Source: Zygaena filipendulae
Taxonomy: Eukaryota > Arthropoda > Insecta > Lepidoptera > Zygaenidae
NCBI GenBank assembly: GCA_907165275.2
Contig: OU015655.1
Location: 4,538,501 to 4,602,500, forward strand
DNA length: 64,000 nucleotides
Direction of reading: 5' to 3'
Shown: in pieces, positions 20,889 through 32,870 of the stretch
Position numbering within the stretch: the first letter of the stretch is position 1
Layout: every line of letters starts with the position of its first letter
Position numbers and translations under genes: made by a program
Notes under the pieces: model-generated
The model's input: only the letters and a program-made list of their open reading frames with translations
What the model was told of the DNA's origin: nothing
The model's database searches: none

Positions 20889-23602
20889 CTGAACGATAAA
20901 GACAATGTAGAGGTTTGTGTTAGAATAAGGTTTAAAGCGTACCTACTGACGAATGCATAGTGGATACCATAGACCACATAGGTATAGATGGGGCATTAAC
21001 AGATGGAAACCAGTGTCGCCGGCACACAGAGCAATTCGTCAAGCACACGAACATTCACCAATTAAACGTTATTCGGTTAGGTACATATTTAGTTATTTGT
21101 TAGGCTGTTTTCAAAATGGACTGCGCATAACATTTTATAGGAAAATACATTTGAGTTATCAGAAGAAAGTTTTGGGAAAGTATGAGCATTTGCTCCTAAC
21201 CATGGCGCGCCTGCTCCGCCTACATGAACTCTTTAGTTAATGTTATATTACTCTTTTCGCTGTGATGAACGTAGTAGATATTTCTTGAAAATTAAATTGA
21301 TATAGGTATTCGTAACTTTCTTTTTTATTGAAGTCAATAGTTTAAATTATAGTTTACCTACCATATTTTCTTGAAGGAGATTTTGATAAACCAGCGGTGT
21401 CGCGCGCTTCGTGATTGATTCTGTTACGTCGTAACTCAGCTAAGTTCATAATTAACTCGACTTGCTCCATAAGCTCTTCGGACATACCTATTGCGTATGC
21501 TAACAGTCGCGCCACATCCACGTTGGTCCACAGCGGTAAAGTGAAATCTGGAAATCCCACCTCATGTAGGTATTATTAATAGATATTAATTACAAACTGA
21601 TCAAATACCTGCCTTTTGTGGCACTTTTGAGAAGATTTAATAACAATAAGAACTTTTTTTTACAAAAGTATATCCCAATCCCACGGCAACAATTTTTTTT
21701 CTCGATGTAGGTACCTATGTGCTTTTCTGTACTCCTAACAACGTTTAATGCGTGAAAGCATGACAAACAAAAAACTCACATTTGTGTTATATTGTAATAT
21801 TATTATTAGAATAATGTACATTGTACAGCAACGTGGGTCATTAATTGTTATTGCTATCGTCTATCGTAAGACGGAAATAAGAAAAGGTATAAGCATCAGA
21901 GAACTTTAATGGTTTTCAATTTTAATGTTTGTGATTTACTTACTTAGAACTTTTAGTACATGGAATTCCATTGCAATCACTTCTTTATCCGTGTACGCGA
22001 ATCCATTGAGCCGTAGACATGTGCAAACCGCTTTCATGGATAGATGTGGGTTGGATATAAACATTTTCGCGGACAACTTCACACATGTCACCACAATTAG
22101 GAGCAGTTGAGATTCTAATGAGTGACTGAAGTTCTGAAATTCCTTGCTACCTGCCGAGAAAAAGGTGGATTGTAAGTAGCCAGCGACCACTATTTAGTCG
22201 ATGCGATAATGTTCCATACAAACTTTGCAACCCCTTTTCACCTCCTTAGGGCTTGAGTTTTCAAAAATCCTTTATTATCGGATGTCTACGTCATACAAAG
22301 AACACACCCTCCAAGTTTCAGGTCTCCACGATCAGCGGTTTAGGCTGTGCGTTGATCCATCAGTCATTCAGGACAAAGCATTTTATACATTTTTAGACCA
22401 GGTGTAGGTATTTTCAGAGCGTAGCTCCAAAATTCAAAATTAAAACTTATTTACTGACCTCTGGCAAAATTGCAACAAATCTGCATTTGATGAAAAACAT
22501 ATCGCTCCAACAGTTGGCAGGCATGGCCGGGCACGCCGCGTTTGTTGACGCCGAGCAGCGAGCAAACGTGCCACACCGTCTTGCGACCTTCGTCTTCGAA
22601 TACTTTGATTTCATTATGGTGCTCTTCTGAAGCTATTGTTATAATTTAAACAAAGCCTTATTATCAATAAAATCAATATTAAGAGAGCTAACTAATTATT
22701 ATGCACCTATCAATAATGAGAAATCAAGAACTAGCCATAATTTGAAACGAGACAGACACACGTCCTCGCACTTAAGTCGTATGCATGTGGTTAACGTCGC
22801 CAGCTCTTATAGTAATAATCTGTAATTTCAGTAGCTTGTGTAGGTCGGGACTCTTTGTTAAAAGCTTTTATTATTTTATTCTCTGTTTGCAATTGGACGT
22901 AGTAACACTACCTGTCGTGTTCTTATTTTATTTTTCTTTTTAATTTATTTTATTTACTTTATATTGCAGATGGATAAAGGCAATCGAATAACTAAAATGC
23001 GAAAGTAACCCTATCTGTCTATCTGTTACGCTTTCACCCCTCAACGGCTCAACTAATCACCATAAAACTTTGCATACAATATTATCAAGGGTACAGAAAA
23101 CCACATAGGGTAGGCAGGTAGTTTTTATCCCGGAATTTTCTCGGAAACTCTGAAACTAACGCAGGTGAAATCGCATAAAACTTTGCATTCGCGTTTTCAG
23201 GGGTACAGAAAAGTACATTCAGAGTAAAAAGTAACCGCTTCTTAAGTACCTACCTACTCTAAAATTCCAGCGGGAACTCTGAGATTAACGCGTGTGAAAC
23301 CGCGCGTGACACAGCTATCCTTAAAATATGTGAGTTTATTTGTTTGTTTGTTACACTTTTACACCTTAACCACTCAACCGATCACTGATGATCATGAAAT
23401 TTCGCATAGGTTTTCATTTTTTTTTCCGTAATTTCTACGAAATCTCCGAAATTACTACTGTTGTAATTACAGGCAACAACTAGTATTAGGTATATATAAT
23501 TTAGATCTCACCTTCGTTTTCACATTCTTCTTCCACTTTTTTTAACCAAGTCGGTAAAAGATAATTTACTGATTTTGACGCAAAATTCATCTCGCCTGGC
23601 AT
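20671..23602 (-). CDS. CNTD1: Cyclin-fold protein, CNTD1 / COSA-1 family
   Basis: Five exons (23602-23512, 22626-22459, 22150-21944, 21547-21362, 20888-20671) join with phase 1 at every junction and give 289 residues from ATG 23600-23602 to TGA 20671-20673. The protein has an N-terminal helical region, then a cyclin box in exons 2-3: a long helix with LLIVVTCVKLSAKMF, a CLRLNGFAYTDKEV turn and MEFHVLKVLNFTLPLWTNVD across the exon 3/4 junction. The second half is helical, with LHLAAGAVLALMQYQN. This pattern, especially the VLK-LNF-LP segment, matches CNTD1. In mouse CNTD1, and in nematodes COSA-1, mark meiotic crossover sites and help mature recombination intermediates. The length is close to the family's. 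A different divergent cyclin remains possible. Confidence 0.78.
21362..21547 (-). CDS. CNTD1: CNTD1-like exon 4
   Basis: It starts in phase 1, creating the Asn of VLNFTLPLW across the junction. It then encodes DVARLLAYAIGMSEELMEQV and a polar linker. The donor is 'TATG|gtaggt'. Confidence 0.8.
21944..22150 (-). CDS. CNTD1: CNTD1-like exon 3, cyclin box
   Basis: The acceptor is 'ctcggcag' and the exon itself begins GT. The donor 'CTAA|gtaagt' is strong. It encodes most of the cyclin box, including VVTCVKLSAKMF. Confidence 0.8.
22459..22626 (-). CDS. CNTD1: CNTD1-like exon 2
   Basis: The acceptor is 'atagcttcag' and the donor 'AGAG|gtcagt'. It encodes KTVWHVCSLLGVNKRGVPGH and the first cyclin-type helix with LLERYVFHQM. 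Confidence 0.78.
22975..23318 (+). mobile_element. Helitron-like copies in CNTD1-like intron 1
   Basis: The body block is repeated twice ('aaaactttgcat' with 'ggggtacagaaaa' or 'agggtacagaaaa'). It ends 'gtgtgaaaccgcgcgtgaca' plus GCTA at 23318. It lies in the intron between exons 1 and 2. Confidence 0.65.
23323..23483 (+). mobile_element. Helitron-like copy next to exon 1 donor
   Basis: It starts 'aatatgtgagtttatttgtt' and ends 'caggcaacaactag' at 23483, only about 30 bases from the end of exon 1 (23512). It follows the previous copy head to tail. Confidence 0.6.
23512..23602 (-). CDS. CNTD1: CNTD1-like exon 1
   Basis: The start codon ATG is at 23602-23600 and a second in-frame ATG lies four codons on. 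It encodes MPGEMNFASKSVNYLLPTWL plus an acidic end. The donor is 'GAAG|gtgaga', phase 1. Confidence 0.72.
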
Positions 23603-24754
23603 ATCAATGTGGAATAATATAGAATGTCTTTGGGAACTAACAATATTGATTTGTTTGATACCTACATTAAATATTTCACTTCTTTGACATTAATTATTAC
23701 GTCTAGCACTTTTATTTTTAAGTCTAACATATATTTTGAGACAAATATTTTCCTTGAAGTGTTACAGTCTATCTAAAACCTCATCTAAAACTTACGTTAG
23801 ATTCTCTTTGGGTCTATCCTGGGTCTATCTTTTGAAAATTGACGCCTATACTCCATGTTTTTTTGTTTTCTTTTTTTGTAAAATTCAGCACTTTCGTACA
23901 AGGCAAAGGAAAATATGTTCATACAGCCATGTAATATACATGGCTGATGTAATATTATATTTGGTCATAGATAAGCAATAGTTTGTTAACCCACACTGGA
24001 GAAATTTTGAGTAAATCGTGTTTTAAAAATAGGAGCGCCATTTTGTATCAACATTTTTTATGTTCAATATTTAGTTACATATTTAAGCAATGTAATAAGG
24101 TGAACACATAATTAAAAAAACGTTCCCTAACTCTCAATAAATTGTTCTGAATCAATAACTTAATTTTATCTGCGTTCATTTATTCTGTTTTCTTAAGTTA
24201 TTTATAATACATACCTACATTGAAAATGCATTTTATAATGCTCAAATGGAACTTTTTGATTCAACTCATCACATTTGAGCCGTTCTGGGGAAGGTTGTAT
24301 TAAAACGAGAATCTTTCGATGAAAGTCCCATTTATTTCACTGTTTCTACATACTGTTCCCTACTGAATCACTATTTTAAAAATTCCATCACATTTACACA
24401 TTTACCAAGATAGACCGATTTTTTAAATAATAAATTAAATTAAAGTCCTTATTTTCTGCCTAAATCCCGCCATATTAAGACCTTTTTTAATTTCAAAAGG
24501 CAATATTCGTCTTCTTGTGCATTTTTTTTTCTTATGGAATTTCGTTTTAAATTTAGCCAGTTGCAAATAAAATTTATTTATTTATTTAATTACAGTCAAC
24601 AGCATTTTACAAAATAATTTGTTAAGACTTAGAAGACTGCTATGTAATTTATAAGAATGAATAGCTATACGAAATTGTTCAATAAAAGGTCAGAGCAATA
24701 AAAATAAATGCATCATTGCGTGGTTTGAAATTGCAAACCATGGTGCTATAAAAA
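23603..24754. other. Flank of CNTD1-like gene, AT-rich
   Basis: It should hold the promoter of the CNTD1-like gene. No sharp motif is recognised. The segment 24335-24490 is a repeat shared with 55365-55520. Confidence 0.4.
24335..24490 (+). repeat. Dispersed repeat, copy A
   Basis: The blocks 'atttcactgtttctacatac', 'tgttccctactgaatcacta' and 'aaattcca' align with 55365-55520. The family is unknown. Confidence 0.5.
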
Positions 24755-25043
24755 AAGAAAGTCGTGTTAGTTACACTATTTATAACTCAAGAACGGCTGA
24801 ACCGATTTGGCTGAAAATTGGTGAGGAGGTAGCGTAGAACCAGGAAACGGACATAGGATACTTTTTTATCCCGGAATTCCCGCAGGAATTCGAAATGATC
24901 GTCGGTGAAATCTCATGAAATTTTGCATACTTAGGTACACATTGTCAGGGGTACAGAGAAGGACATAGGGTAGGTACTTTGCATTCCGGAATTCCTGCGG
25001 GATCTCCGAAATTTCCGTGGGTGAAACCGCGGGGAACAGCTAG
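24755..25043 (+). mobile_element. Helitron-like copy (first of a head-to-tail pair)
   Basis: It contains 'ggctgaaccgatttggctga' and a duplicated body block and ends 'gggtgaaaccgcggggaaca' plus GCTAG at 25043. Confidence 0.7.
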
Positions 25044-25244
25044 TATTATATAAAAATGTGAAAGTGTGGATGTTTGAATGTTTGGATGCTTGTTACTCAA
25101 TCACGCAAAATGGCTGAACGGAGTTGCATGAAATTTGGCATGCACGTTGTCAGGGGTACAAAGAAAGACATAGGGTGCTTTTTATTCCGAAATTCCCGCT
25201 GGAACTCCGAAGTTACCACGGGTGAAACCACGGGGCACAGCTAG
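25044..25244 (+). mobile_element. Helitron-like copy (second of the pair)
   Basis: It starts 'tattatataaaaatgtgaaa', has 'gcatgcacgttgtcaggggt' and ends 'gaaaccacggggcacag' plus CTAG at 25244. It directly follows the previous copy. Confidence 0.7.
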
Positions 25245-25734
25245 TATTATATAATAGTAGATTGCAACATCTGTCTCGAAGCTCTGGAAGGATAGGTACT
25301 GTGGGTGTCACATGACGTGTCACATAACTGGCGTGATCGTGTGCAGTGCACGCCGTCCGGTGCACCGCATTCTGGCCACTGCACCGGGGCGCGACGGTAC
25401 TCTAGTAGTAGGCTAGTTGTATTTCACATTGATTAAACGTGTCTAAGTCGAAATACCGAAGTATTTTCCTTCCGCAAATAGATATAGCACACAATAACCT
25501 TCTGACATCCCAACAGTACCATAAAATCAGCTAAAACGTCAGTGAGAAAATTATTGTCACATACCTACAGCACCTAAAAACAAGAAAATCCACCTTTAAC
25601 AATGTTTTTAGACACGAAATATAATGAGGGAACCGCCATCTTCGATCGTAGCCAAAAATATGTACATTTGGTTTCAATTACAGATAATTAATAGTTTAAC
25701 TTTATATTTATTGATATAATCTATCTTTACTAAT

Positions 25735-25950
25735 CTATTTATTATAAAGAGGTGAATAGTTGTTGAATTGTGTTTGTGAGTTTATGATGTTGTAGGGGTA
25801 ATCTCTGGATCTACTGAACCGATTTGGAAAATTCTTTCACTTGTATAGGAAGCTACGGCGGTCCTGTGTGATATAGGGTACCTACTTTATATCCCGAAAT
25901 GCCCACGGTAACTCCAAAATACCACAGGTGAAACTGTGGGGGAGAACTAG
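25735..25950 (+). mobile_element. Helitron-like copy with intact ends
   Basis: It starts 'aatctatttattataaagag', has 'gggtaatctctggatctact' and ends 'ggagaactag' at 25950. A partial copy of the 'ctgtacattga' subfamily follows to about 26086. Confidence 0.65.
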
Positions 25951-27315
25951 TACATAATAAAAGAGTATAGACTCCCCAACTCTGTACATTGATTTTTTTA
26001 ACAAAAAATGAAAGGAACGATAAAAGAAGAGTACCAACTACAAATAACATGAAATTAACGCGGCTAAAACTCGGGGAACAGCAGTCAGTAAATAAATTAT
26101 CCGTTAATGAATTTTTTTAGTGCAAGCAGTTACTAACTAGTTTTAAAAGTCGTCATCTTCGTTAACGTCAATCAAATCTTAGTAGATCAGATAGTAGATA
26201 ATATAATAGTAGCAATCAAGCATTGAAATGCATCGTTGCGATGCATTCACCATTGCTGAATGATAATAATGTTATTATGCATACCTATTGCACACAGGCA
26301 ATATTTAATTATATTCGTAATATGTGTAGGTAGTATGTTAAATCCTACATACATAATATAAGCGAAAAGTAAACTTCTACTAAAGTGGAGCGCAGCGGGC
26401 GTGGTCGCAGCTAGGCGGCATTTTTCTCCTTGACTCCGCCCAGTGAAAATATTGATGTCCCGCCCAAGCCCGCCATTATTTTTAGGGTACAACCTACAAA
26501 TCCAATACATAGCAGAATTTCATACGAATTCATAAAATTTTGATTATGATGTGAAGATAACAAATTATTATTAACTCTTTTAAAATAACGAAGTGATTAA
26601 ATTGTTTTGTTCATATGACTCACGAAATAAAAACTTAGTTTTGTCAATTTCTTTCGGCCCCAAAGTGTAAAATAAACAAAAGACAATACAACCTTTGCAC
26701 TTGGAATTGTTCTGTAGAACAACTGGGACTGGGTTGTTTAAACAAAATAAAGAGACGTTAAAGGAGATAGGTACCTACCTAATATATTTATTTCAATTCA
26801 TACACTAATACTTTTTATCATTCTAATATTAAATAAGCATTTAAATACTCCAAAGTCTCTCCCCAGGAATTAGAGAGTTAGCCCAATCGCTACATGAACT
26901 TGCCTACGTGAGCATCAAGCTCGTGAATACTTATTCTTAGGTCCGTATTCCAGAAGGTAAATTAAGTCATGAATCTAATTTTAAAACTAATTTTTAGTAA
27001 AGCTTTAATTTTCAACAATCAGCTGAGTGAGTATGTACTTATTCTAGAACGATGCTTGAGTATTTAACTATACTCAAGGAAAGATTTCATCTTTGATTAC
27101 GTAGGTCCCTGTCAAGACCACTCTTGAGAATAGATCTATCGAGATTTTTTTCAGTTTTGGCCACGTGGACATTTTCTAGGATATGATTAGTATGAAAATT
27201 TATTTGATTAGGGGCATCAAAAGGCTGCATATAAATAGACCTACTTACGTATTGCTATCGTTTTTTTTTGGTAATTATCACTTATTTGATAATCTAATTG
27301 GCTACTTGACAAAAA

Positions 27316-27604
27316 ATTTTTTTTTTGTCCGTCGTGTAGATTAGTAAAAAATATTGGACACGTATTTTTTCTTTTTTTACGTACTCAAAAATTAACAGAG
27401 ATACATTGAGTTGAAATTTCACGTGACGTCACAATTCAATGCGGTTTGTATGGCGCTTATAATGAATATTGACGTCACGAGCCCCCCACCCTAAACTTTA
27501 ATGCGCTTTATCTATGTTCATTTTCATTAAATTGAAAAAGCAAAAAATACGTGTCTATTATTTTTTTTATTTTCTAACTGACGGACTAATTAGAATTTTG
27601 ATAT
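27316..27604 (-). mobile_element. TGACGTCA-family MITE, inverted copy
   Basis: It contains 'gacacgtattttttcttttt', 'gttgaaatttcacgtgacgt', 'tattgacgtcacgagccccc', 'ccctaaactttaatgcgctt' and 'aaaatacgtgtctatta'. These are the same blocks as 17283-17560 in reverse order, so the two copies are in opposite orientation. Confidence 0.7.
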
Positions 27605-30600
27605 TCATACCTTGGAGAATACCCAATTATACATTTCTAGTGAAAGCAATAAGCAAAAACAAAATTAAATAAATTAAATAATTTTTTTTTTCATTTTAAT
27701 CATAGAATTAACATTAACTAACAAAGATAATATAATTAATCATTACGTCTTCAATGATCCAATTTGTTTGACTATATTTATTTACTTACGTTATAACCAT
27801 ATATCTACCATTCCGTTTTAGGTAGGTATCTACGTAAAATTGTTGTACGTTAAAATCACAAGACAGTATTACTTCTGGCGGTTAAATCTGTGTGGAACGG
27901 AATATTGTGTATATTTTTACAGAATAAATTTTAAAAATTAAAGTAAGTAAAAATTACCTTTAAACAGAAGAATGCCTTATTAGCTGTGAACTTGGCAACA
28001 ATATCTCGCCAAAAAATTTACTATAATATCTATCATTCAAGTCGTTTAACATTAATACTCATCCACCGTCTTTCAGTTCAGTCTGTTTTGACACTATACA
28101 TCGTGAAAATCTTGACTTATTTCACTTATTTCAGTATGATATTTTTTTATAATAGTACCTACTAGCTTTACGGTATATGCGCCTCAATATTTTACAACTA
28201 GATGTACTATATTTAGTGTTCGCCCGCTTGCAATGCGATTTTGGTGTAGAGCTTGCGTCGGAGATGCATTCTGCATGTAAAAAAAACCAATATAGGAGCA
28301 CATAGTCCTCTATTTGCTCCTACAAACAATGGTTTTTATACAATAATAGTTTTTCTCAGTTCTTTCAACCGCTTCCATTGAAAACTCACCATTATACCGT
28401 TGCGTAGTTAAGAAGAAATAAGAGAACAGACGGATAACGGACGGCTAAATGTAGAGTGTAGAGCTCGAGAATGGCTGACAAAGTCGCAATTTTTTTCCGG
28501 AGGGTGGTTCTTATGTAGAGAAAAAATGAAAAACTGTAAGGAAAAATGCGAATGTTAGTGCGTTTGTTACGCTTTCATGTCTTAACTACTCAACTGATCA
28601 TCATCATAAAATTTTGCGGGTACAGAAAAGGACATTGGGCAATCATCATTAAGCCAAGATTTATTTAACTGGTACAAATCGATTTTCATTGTCCACATAC
28701 ATAACTGTGTACTGAGTAATATTAATTTGAGTAGAGGTTAACAGCTGGACGGAGTGCGAGGGGTCGGTCCAAACCACCCCATGCATCGATCATTCGGTTT
28801 TGAACATGTACCATCCGGCGGCAACGCTCGGATTTATTTCTGCGACTCAGCTGACGCAAAATCGTATTAATATAATTTCTAATTAAAATTAAATATTTAG
28901 TCAAAATAATCTTTCTCTACACGAATACCTATTATAAAAAGAAGAGATTTGATTTTTTGTATGTTTGTTTACAATAGACAAACTCATGAAAAAACTAGTG
29001 AACCGTAGTATTCAACAAATTCTTTAGCAACATTATCCGTTAATGACATAGAATACTTTTGATTTCGGAATTCCTGCGGGAATCATGTAGTCGGTACTCT
29101 TTAAACATTAGTTATTATAATTTACACATAATATTATGTGTGACTTAACCAATAACAATAATTCACGAATACACAAAAAATATAAACAAGGCAATCGTCA
29201 TCTTGTTTTTGTACCTATGTCTTCATCTCGACGAAAAATTGATATTTCCACCCCTAAACTCTAACACTATTAACTCGTGTTAGGGTTTTATGTGTCAACA
29301 ACTGATATGTAAATTCCTTGCGACTTAAAGGTTCGGAAAATGCTCATATTTATATTATAGGTGTTATTTATTTTCTCTGGTGAGCCGTAAAATATGGCGG
29401 GTATGGAAATATGGGGATTTGGCGTGTACTATAGTTTGACAAGATGACAGTTATAGGATTCCGTATCGGCGAACGGAGGGTTATGAGTGTGTACAGCCAA
29501 TGCCATATTATATTCAAAACTAAACTACACAGTTCACTACCAAAAAACCAATAACATCTCCACAACAATGGTGTTCATAGTGTTCTTAGCGTCACGTCGT
29601 TTGCGTCAATATCATCTATAGGTAGGTATATCACAACAAATAAATCTACAAAATTTTCCTATCGACTGATACTCAATACTCAACAGAGACGACTTATTTC
29701 AGTTTGTTTGAATGTGTCGCACTATGTGGATAGTGGGTGCCCGAATTGCTTAGCTACTTTTGGTGTTGACTGTGCATACGAAATGTCCTTTCATTTCACT
29801 CCATGCTTGAATACGATTTCCAGCCAGCACATAGTAGGTATCTACTCGGGGTGAACTGATAAAAGTATTCTTATCTTAAGTATATTCTTATTTACATAAA
29901 TAACATCCTATTGGTTCTCGTGCAATATCCTTTAAGAATGCAGGCTCTGTACCGTAGGTAGTAGGTAGTTTTCTTTGCTCACTCATGTGTGTAATCGTAT
30001 GCAAACCCTGTATTAGATACCAAGGAGGTACTCATGTATTAACGAAAGGATTTCTGAGCAAATACGTTGAATAAAAGTATTTATACCTAAAACTAACTGT
30101 GTCCTAATGCGTTTTTTTGGCATCTTCAAATGTTCTTCTTATAAAAAACTATTAGAAATATAAAAAAAAATCAGTCGTTTTCAAGTGATGCTTTTACTCA
30201 AGAATAGCATTTAAGTTTTATTTATACAGACTACATGTTCCATCCACTCCACACTCATGTCAATTTTGTATATAATTTCCTCAGAAATACTTCGTATCGG
30301 AATGAAAAGCATCGTGTGTCCTTATTCCTTGGTAAAGTCTTTGTTCCGACTTCCGAGATTAAATAGTATCCTATTTCAATCAATGATACTGTAACTTTCT
30401 ACTATAATGAAAGTTTTAAATTCAGAATCAGCTGCGTATTTAGAAGACAAGCATAGATAGCGATTTTATTTTATACCAGGTAGATATTTAGCGATTATTT
30501 TTCTATCGACAAATAAACAATATTTATTACTCAGTTTTACACGCAGATTTTATCTACACCTTTAACTATTCTTTTGATGTTAAGATTTCTTCACATTGGA

Positions 30601-31460
30601 CTTAACAGTCAGTGCTTACATACTCTAAAGTTAACGAGGAAAAATTGCAGCTCACGTCACGTTGTCCAACACCATCTGATAAGACTACGCAACGGCAACG
30701 ACATAATATGCTAAAACATTCCTAACGAAGAATTTAAAACCTTACTAACGAATATTTACAGCACAGAATTGCACCTATGAACGGTCACATATGAATTGCA
30801 CATTTAGTTACGAGGGTGCGAAAACTTGTTGTTATCTCGAACGAGGCCAATTTTGGTAAATGGATACTAAGTCCTAACTGTCGTATCTCTTTTACGTCGT
30901 GTGGAGATTTTATTCTTTTAAAATATCGACAAACGACACATATCGGGCCGGCTTGAACGGTGCAAACTCAACAGGCAATTTAGAAAGGATTTGCTTTACT
31001 GCCGACGAGGCAACCGTAACATATGAGCCACCGTGCGAATTGGATTGGATACTTCAGCGACATTACACAAATTTGGTTTAGTCAAACAGCTTACTTTAAG
31101 TGAACATAATATCGTACGTAGGTACGTACAGTTACGAGTTACTTTAAAACAATATTTTTAACACAAAACTTAATCACATATTTTATAGCTACTTGCACAG
31201 TAAATATCCTGGCAGGTTATTATTTATTGTGATTTACTTATACATTTCAGAACCACACACTTGAAGTCTGTACCATACCACACGAAGTACCTAAATGTAG
31301 AATAATTTCTGTGTGACCATAGGTGGCAAGAGATCGCTCCTTAATTACGAGGACTAACATCAAGTGTGCCAATGCCTGTTTCCTTGTTCTAGGCTAACAA
31401 AGATACCCTTTATAAAAATCAATATTCAATGCATATCAATGCATAAGTATTTTTCTCCTA

Positions 31461-31656
31461 TAGCTGTTCCCCTCGGTTTCACCGGCGTTAATTTCAGAGT
31501 TCTCGTGGGAATTCCGGGATAAAAAGTACGTTTAATCCTTTTCCATAACGTGTACATAGAAAAATTCATGATGATCGGTTGCGCCGTTAAGGCGTAAAAG
31601 CGTAACAAACAAACAATGAAATAAACCCATATTTGCATTTACAAATAGTAAGGATT
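31461..31656 (-). mobile_element. Helitron-like inverted copy
   Basis: It runs from 'tagctgttcccctcggtttc' through 'atgatgatcggttgcgccgt' to 'acaaatagtaaggatt'. Confidence 0.7.
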
Positions 31657-32194
31657 TCATAATGTTTTACTATAGGGAAAAAAATCATTTCATCTGTACA
31701 GTTTTTTTTTCAATTGACATAGACTGTTCACTTTTAGCCGCAGTAAACGCTGTCTAGTGATATGATAAATAATTTTAATGACGTATTATATAGCACTGAC
31801 GTCGAGCTTATTTATCCAGAAGCTATAATATCCGATGGTCATAATTGCATTTGATCAAACGGATGTGCTCCGAGGGGAGTGGAATAGTCGCCGACAGCAC
31901 TGCAGACAACTGACTGTGGACAGACATAGCTCTAGCTGTAACTCTGTCGCTCTAACTGGGATTGGTTATTATGCTAAGATAACCAGCTGTGTTGAACAGA
32001 ATCAAAAAATGACTATAAGTTTGTCAAAGCAGAAACAAAACTAAATTACAAATAACATAGCACAGATATACTTACCTAATACATATAAAGTATTTTCCCA
32101 CAGAACCTGGAGCCGGCATTTTTAATGATCTACTGTCATTATATTGGTGGTTATTCAATTTCCATCAGCATTATGAAAAATCCTTTGAATATAA

Positions 32195-32309
32195 TAATCT
32201 CTGGAACTACTGTTTTAAAAAAAAACACTAAATTATCCGTGTGTCATCTATAGGATACTTTTTGGAGTTCCCGTAAATCACGTGGATGAACCTGCGAGGG
32301 AACAGCTAG
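32195..32309 (+). mobile_element. Helitron-like 3' part
   Basis: It ends 'tggatgaacctgcgagggaa' plus CAGCTAG at 32309. Confidence 0.55.
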
Positions 32310-32374
32310 TTTTCAACACTTTTTTTTTATTTGGTTTACAATAAAGCGTTATCTATTTATCTATTACCATTTTT

Positions 32375-32425
32375 ACCGACTTCCAAAAGAGGACAAGGTT
32401 CTCAATTCGACTGTATTTTGCTTTT
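32375..32425 (+). repeat. Terminus of a CCGACTTCC repeat
   Basis: The sequence 'accgacttccaaaagaggac' with 'ttctcaattcgactgtattt' recurs at 59518-59562 in the same orientation and inverted at 42243-42276. It is probably a transposon end. Confidence 0.5.
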
Positions 32426-32579
32426 TTTTTTGTATTTGGTCCACGTTTTGTAGGCAAAGATTATCAACAGAGAATATAATCAGTGCAGTGTGTTGCGTGA
32501 CTGACTGATCTATCAACCGAACGGGCTGATGCCATGAAAATAGATGCCTATATACGTAAATCTAAAACTAGAGGTGTCG

Positions 32580-32870
32580 TAGCTTACCGAACGCCGAATG
32601 TCAAAAGCGGAACAGCGGAAAGTAGCGGTTTTCAGAATTGGGCCCATCGAGGCCCATTGGGCCAACAGTTCGCGCCTCGCTGACCGCCCTTTGACGCGAA
32701 ACCATGCGAGAAGTCATCCACTTATCGTCCACGCCATCTAATGCCGACATTTTTTCCCGTTTTTCCCTGTCTTTTCGCGTGGACGAGTGTACGAGCAAAG
32801 TGACGTAATTGAATCAGTGACCCCGGCCCATGTCCGCGCCGAGAGCTACAAATTAACGTTGACATACATG
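32580..32870. promoter_or_regulatory. GC-rich unique island 1
   Basis: It has 'gggcccatcgaggcccattg', 'gcgcctcgctgaccgccctt' and near the end 'gtgacgtaattgaatcag', which combines a CRE-like TGACGTAA and a TAATTG homeodomain core. No conserved protein is seen. Confidence 0.3.

Larger units (their letters stand above)
25245..32580. other. Gene desert, first part
   Basis: No coding exon is supported. It holds Helitron-like fragments (25735-26086, about 28530-28640, 28925-29090, 31461-31656, 32195-32309), a MITE at 27316-27604, and AT-rich unique sequence. The stretch 30640-31090 is less AT-rich but has only a 60-codon open frame without family features. Confidence 0.5.

Noticed and set aside
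30899..31081. 60-codon plus-strand frame in less AT-rich DNA
   Set aside because: No recognisable family, no clear splice sites and no neighbouring exons.
32601..32798. 65-codon minus-strand frame starting MLVHSSTRKDREKREK
   Set aside because: It looks plausible in composition but has no splice context and lies in a non-coding island.
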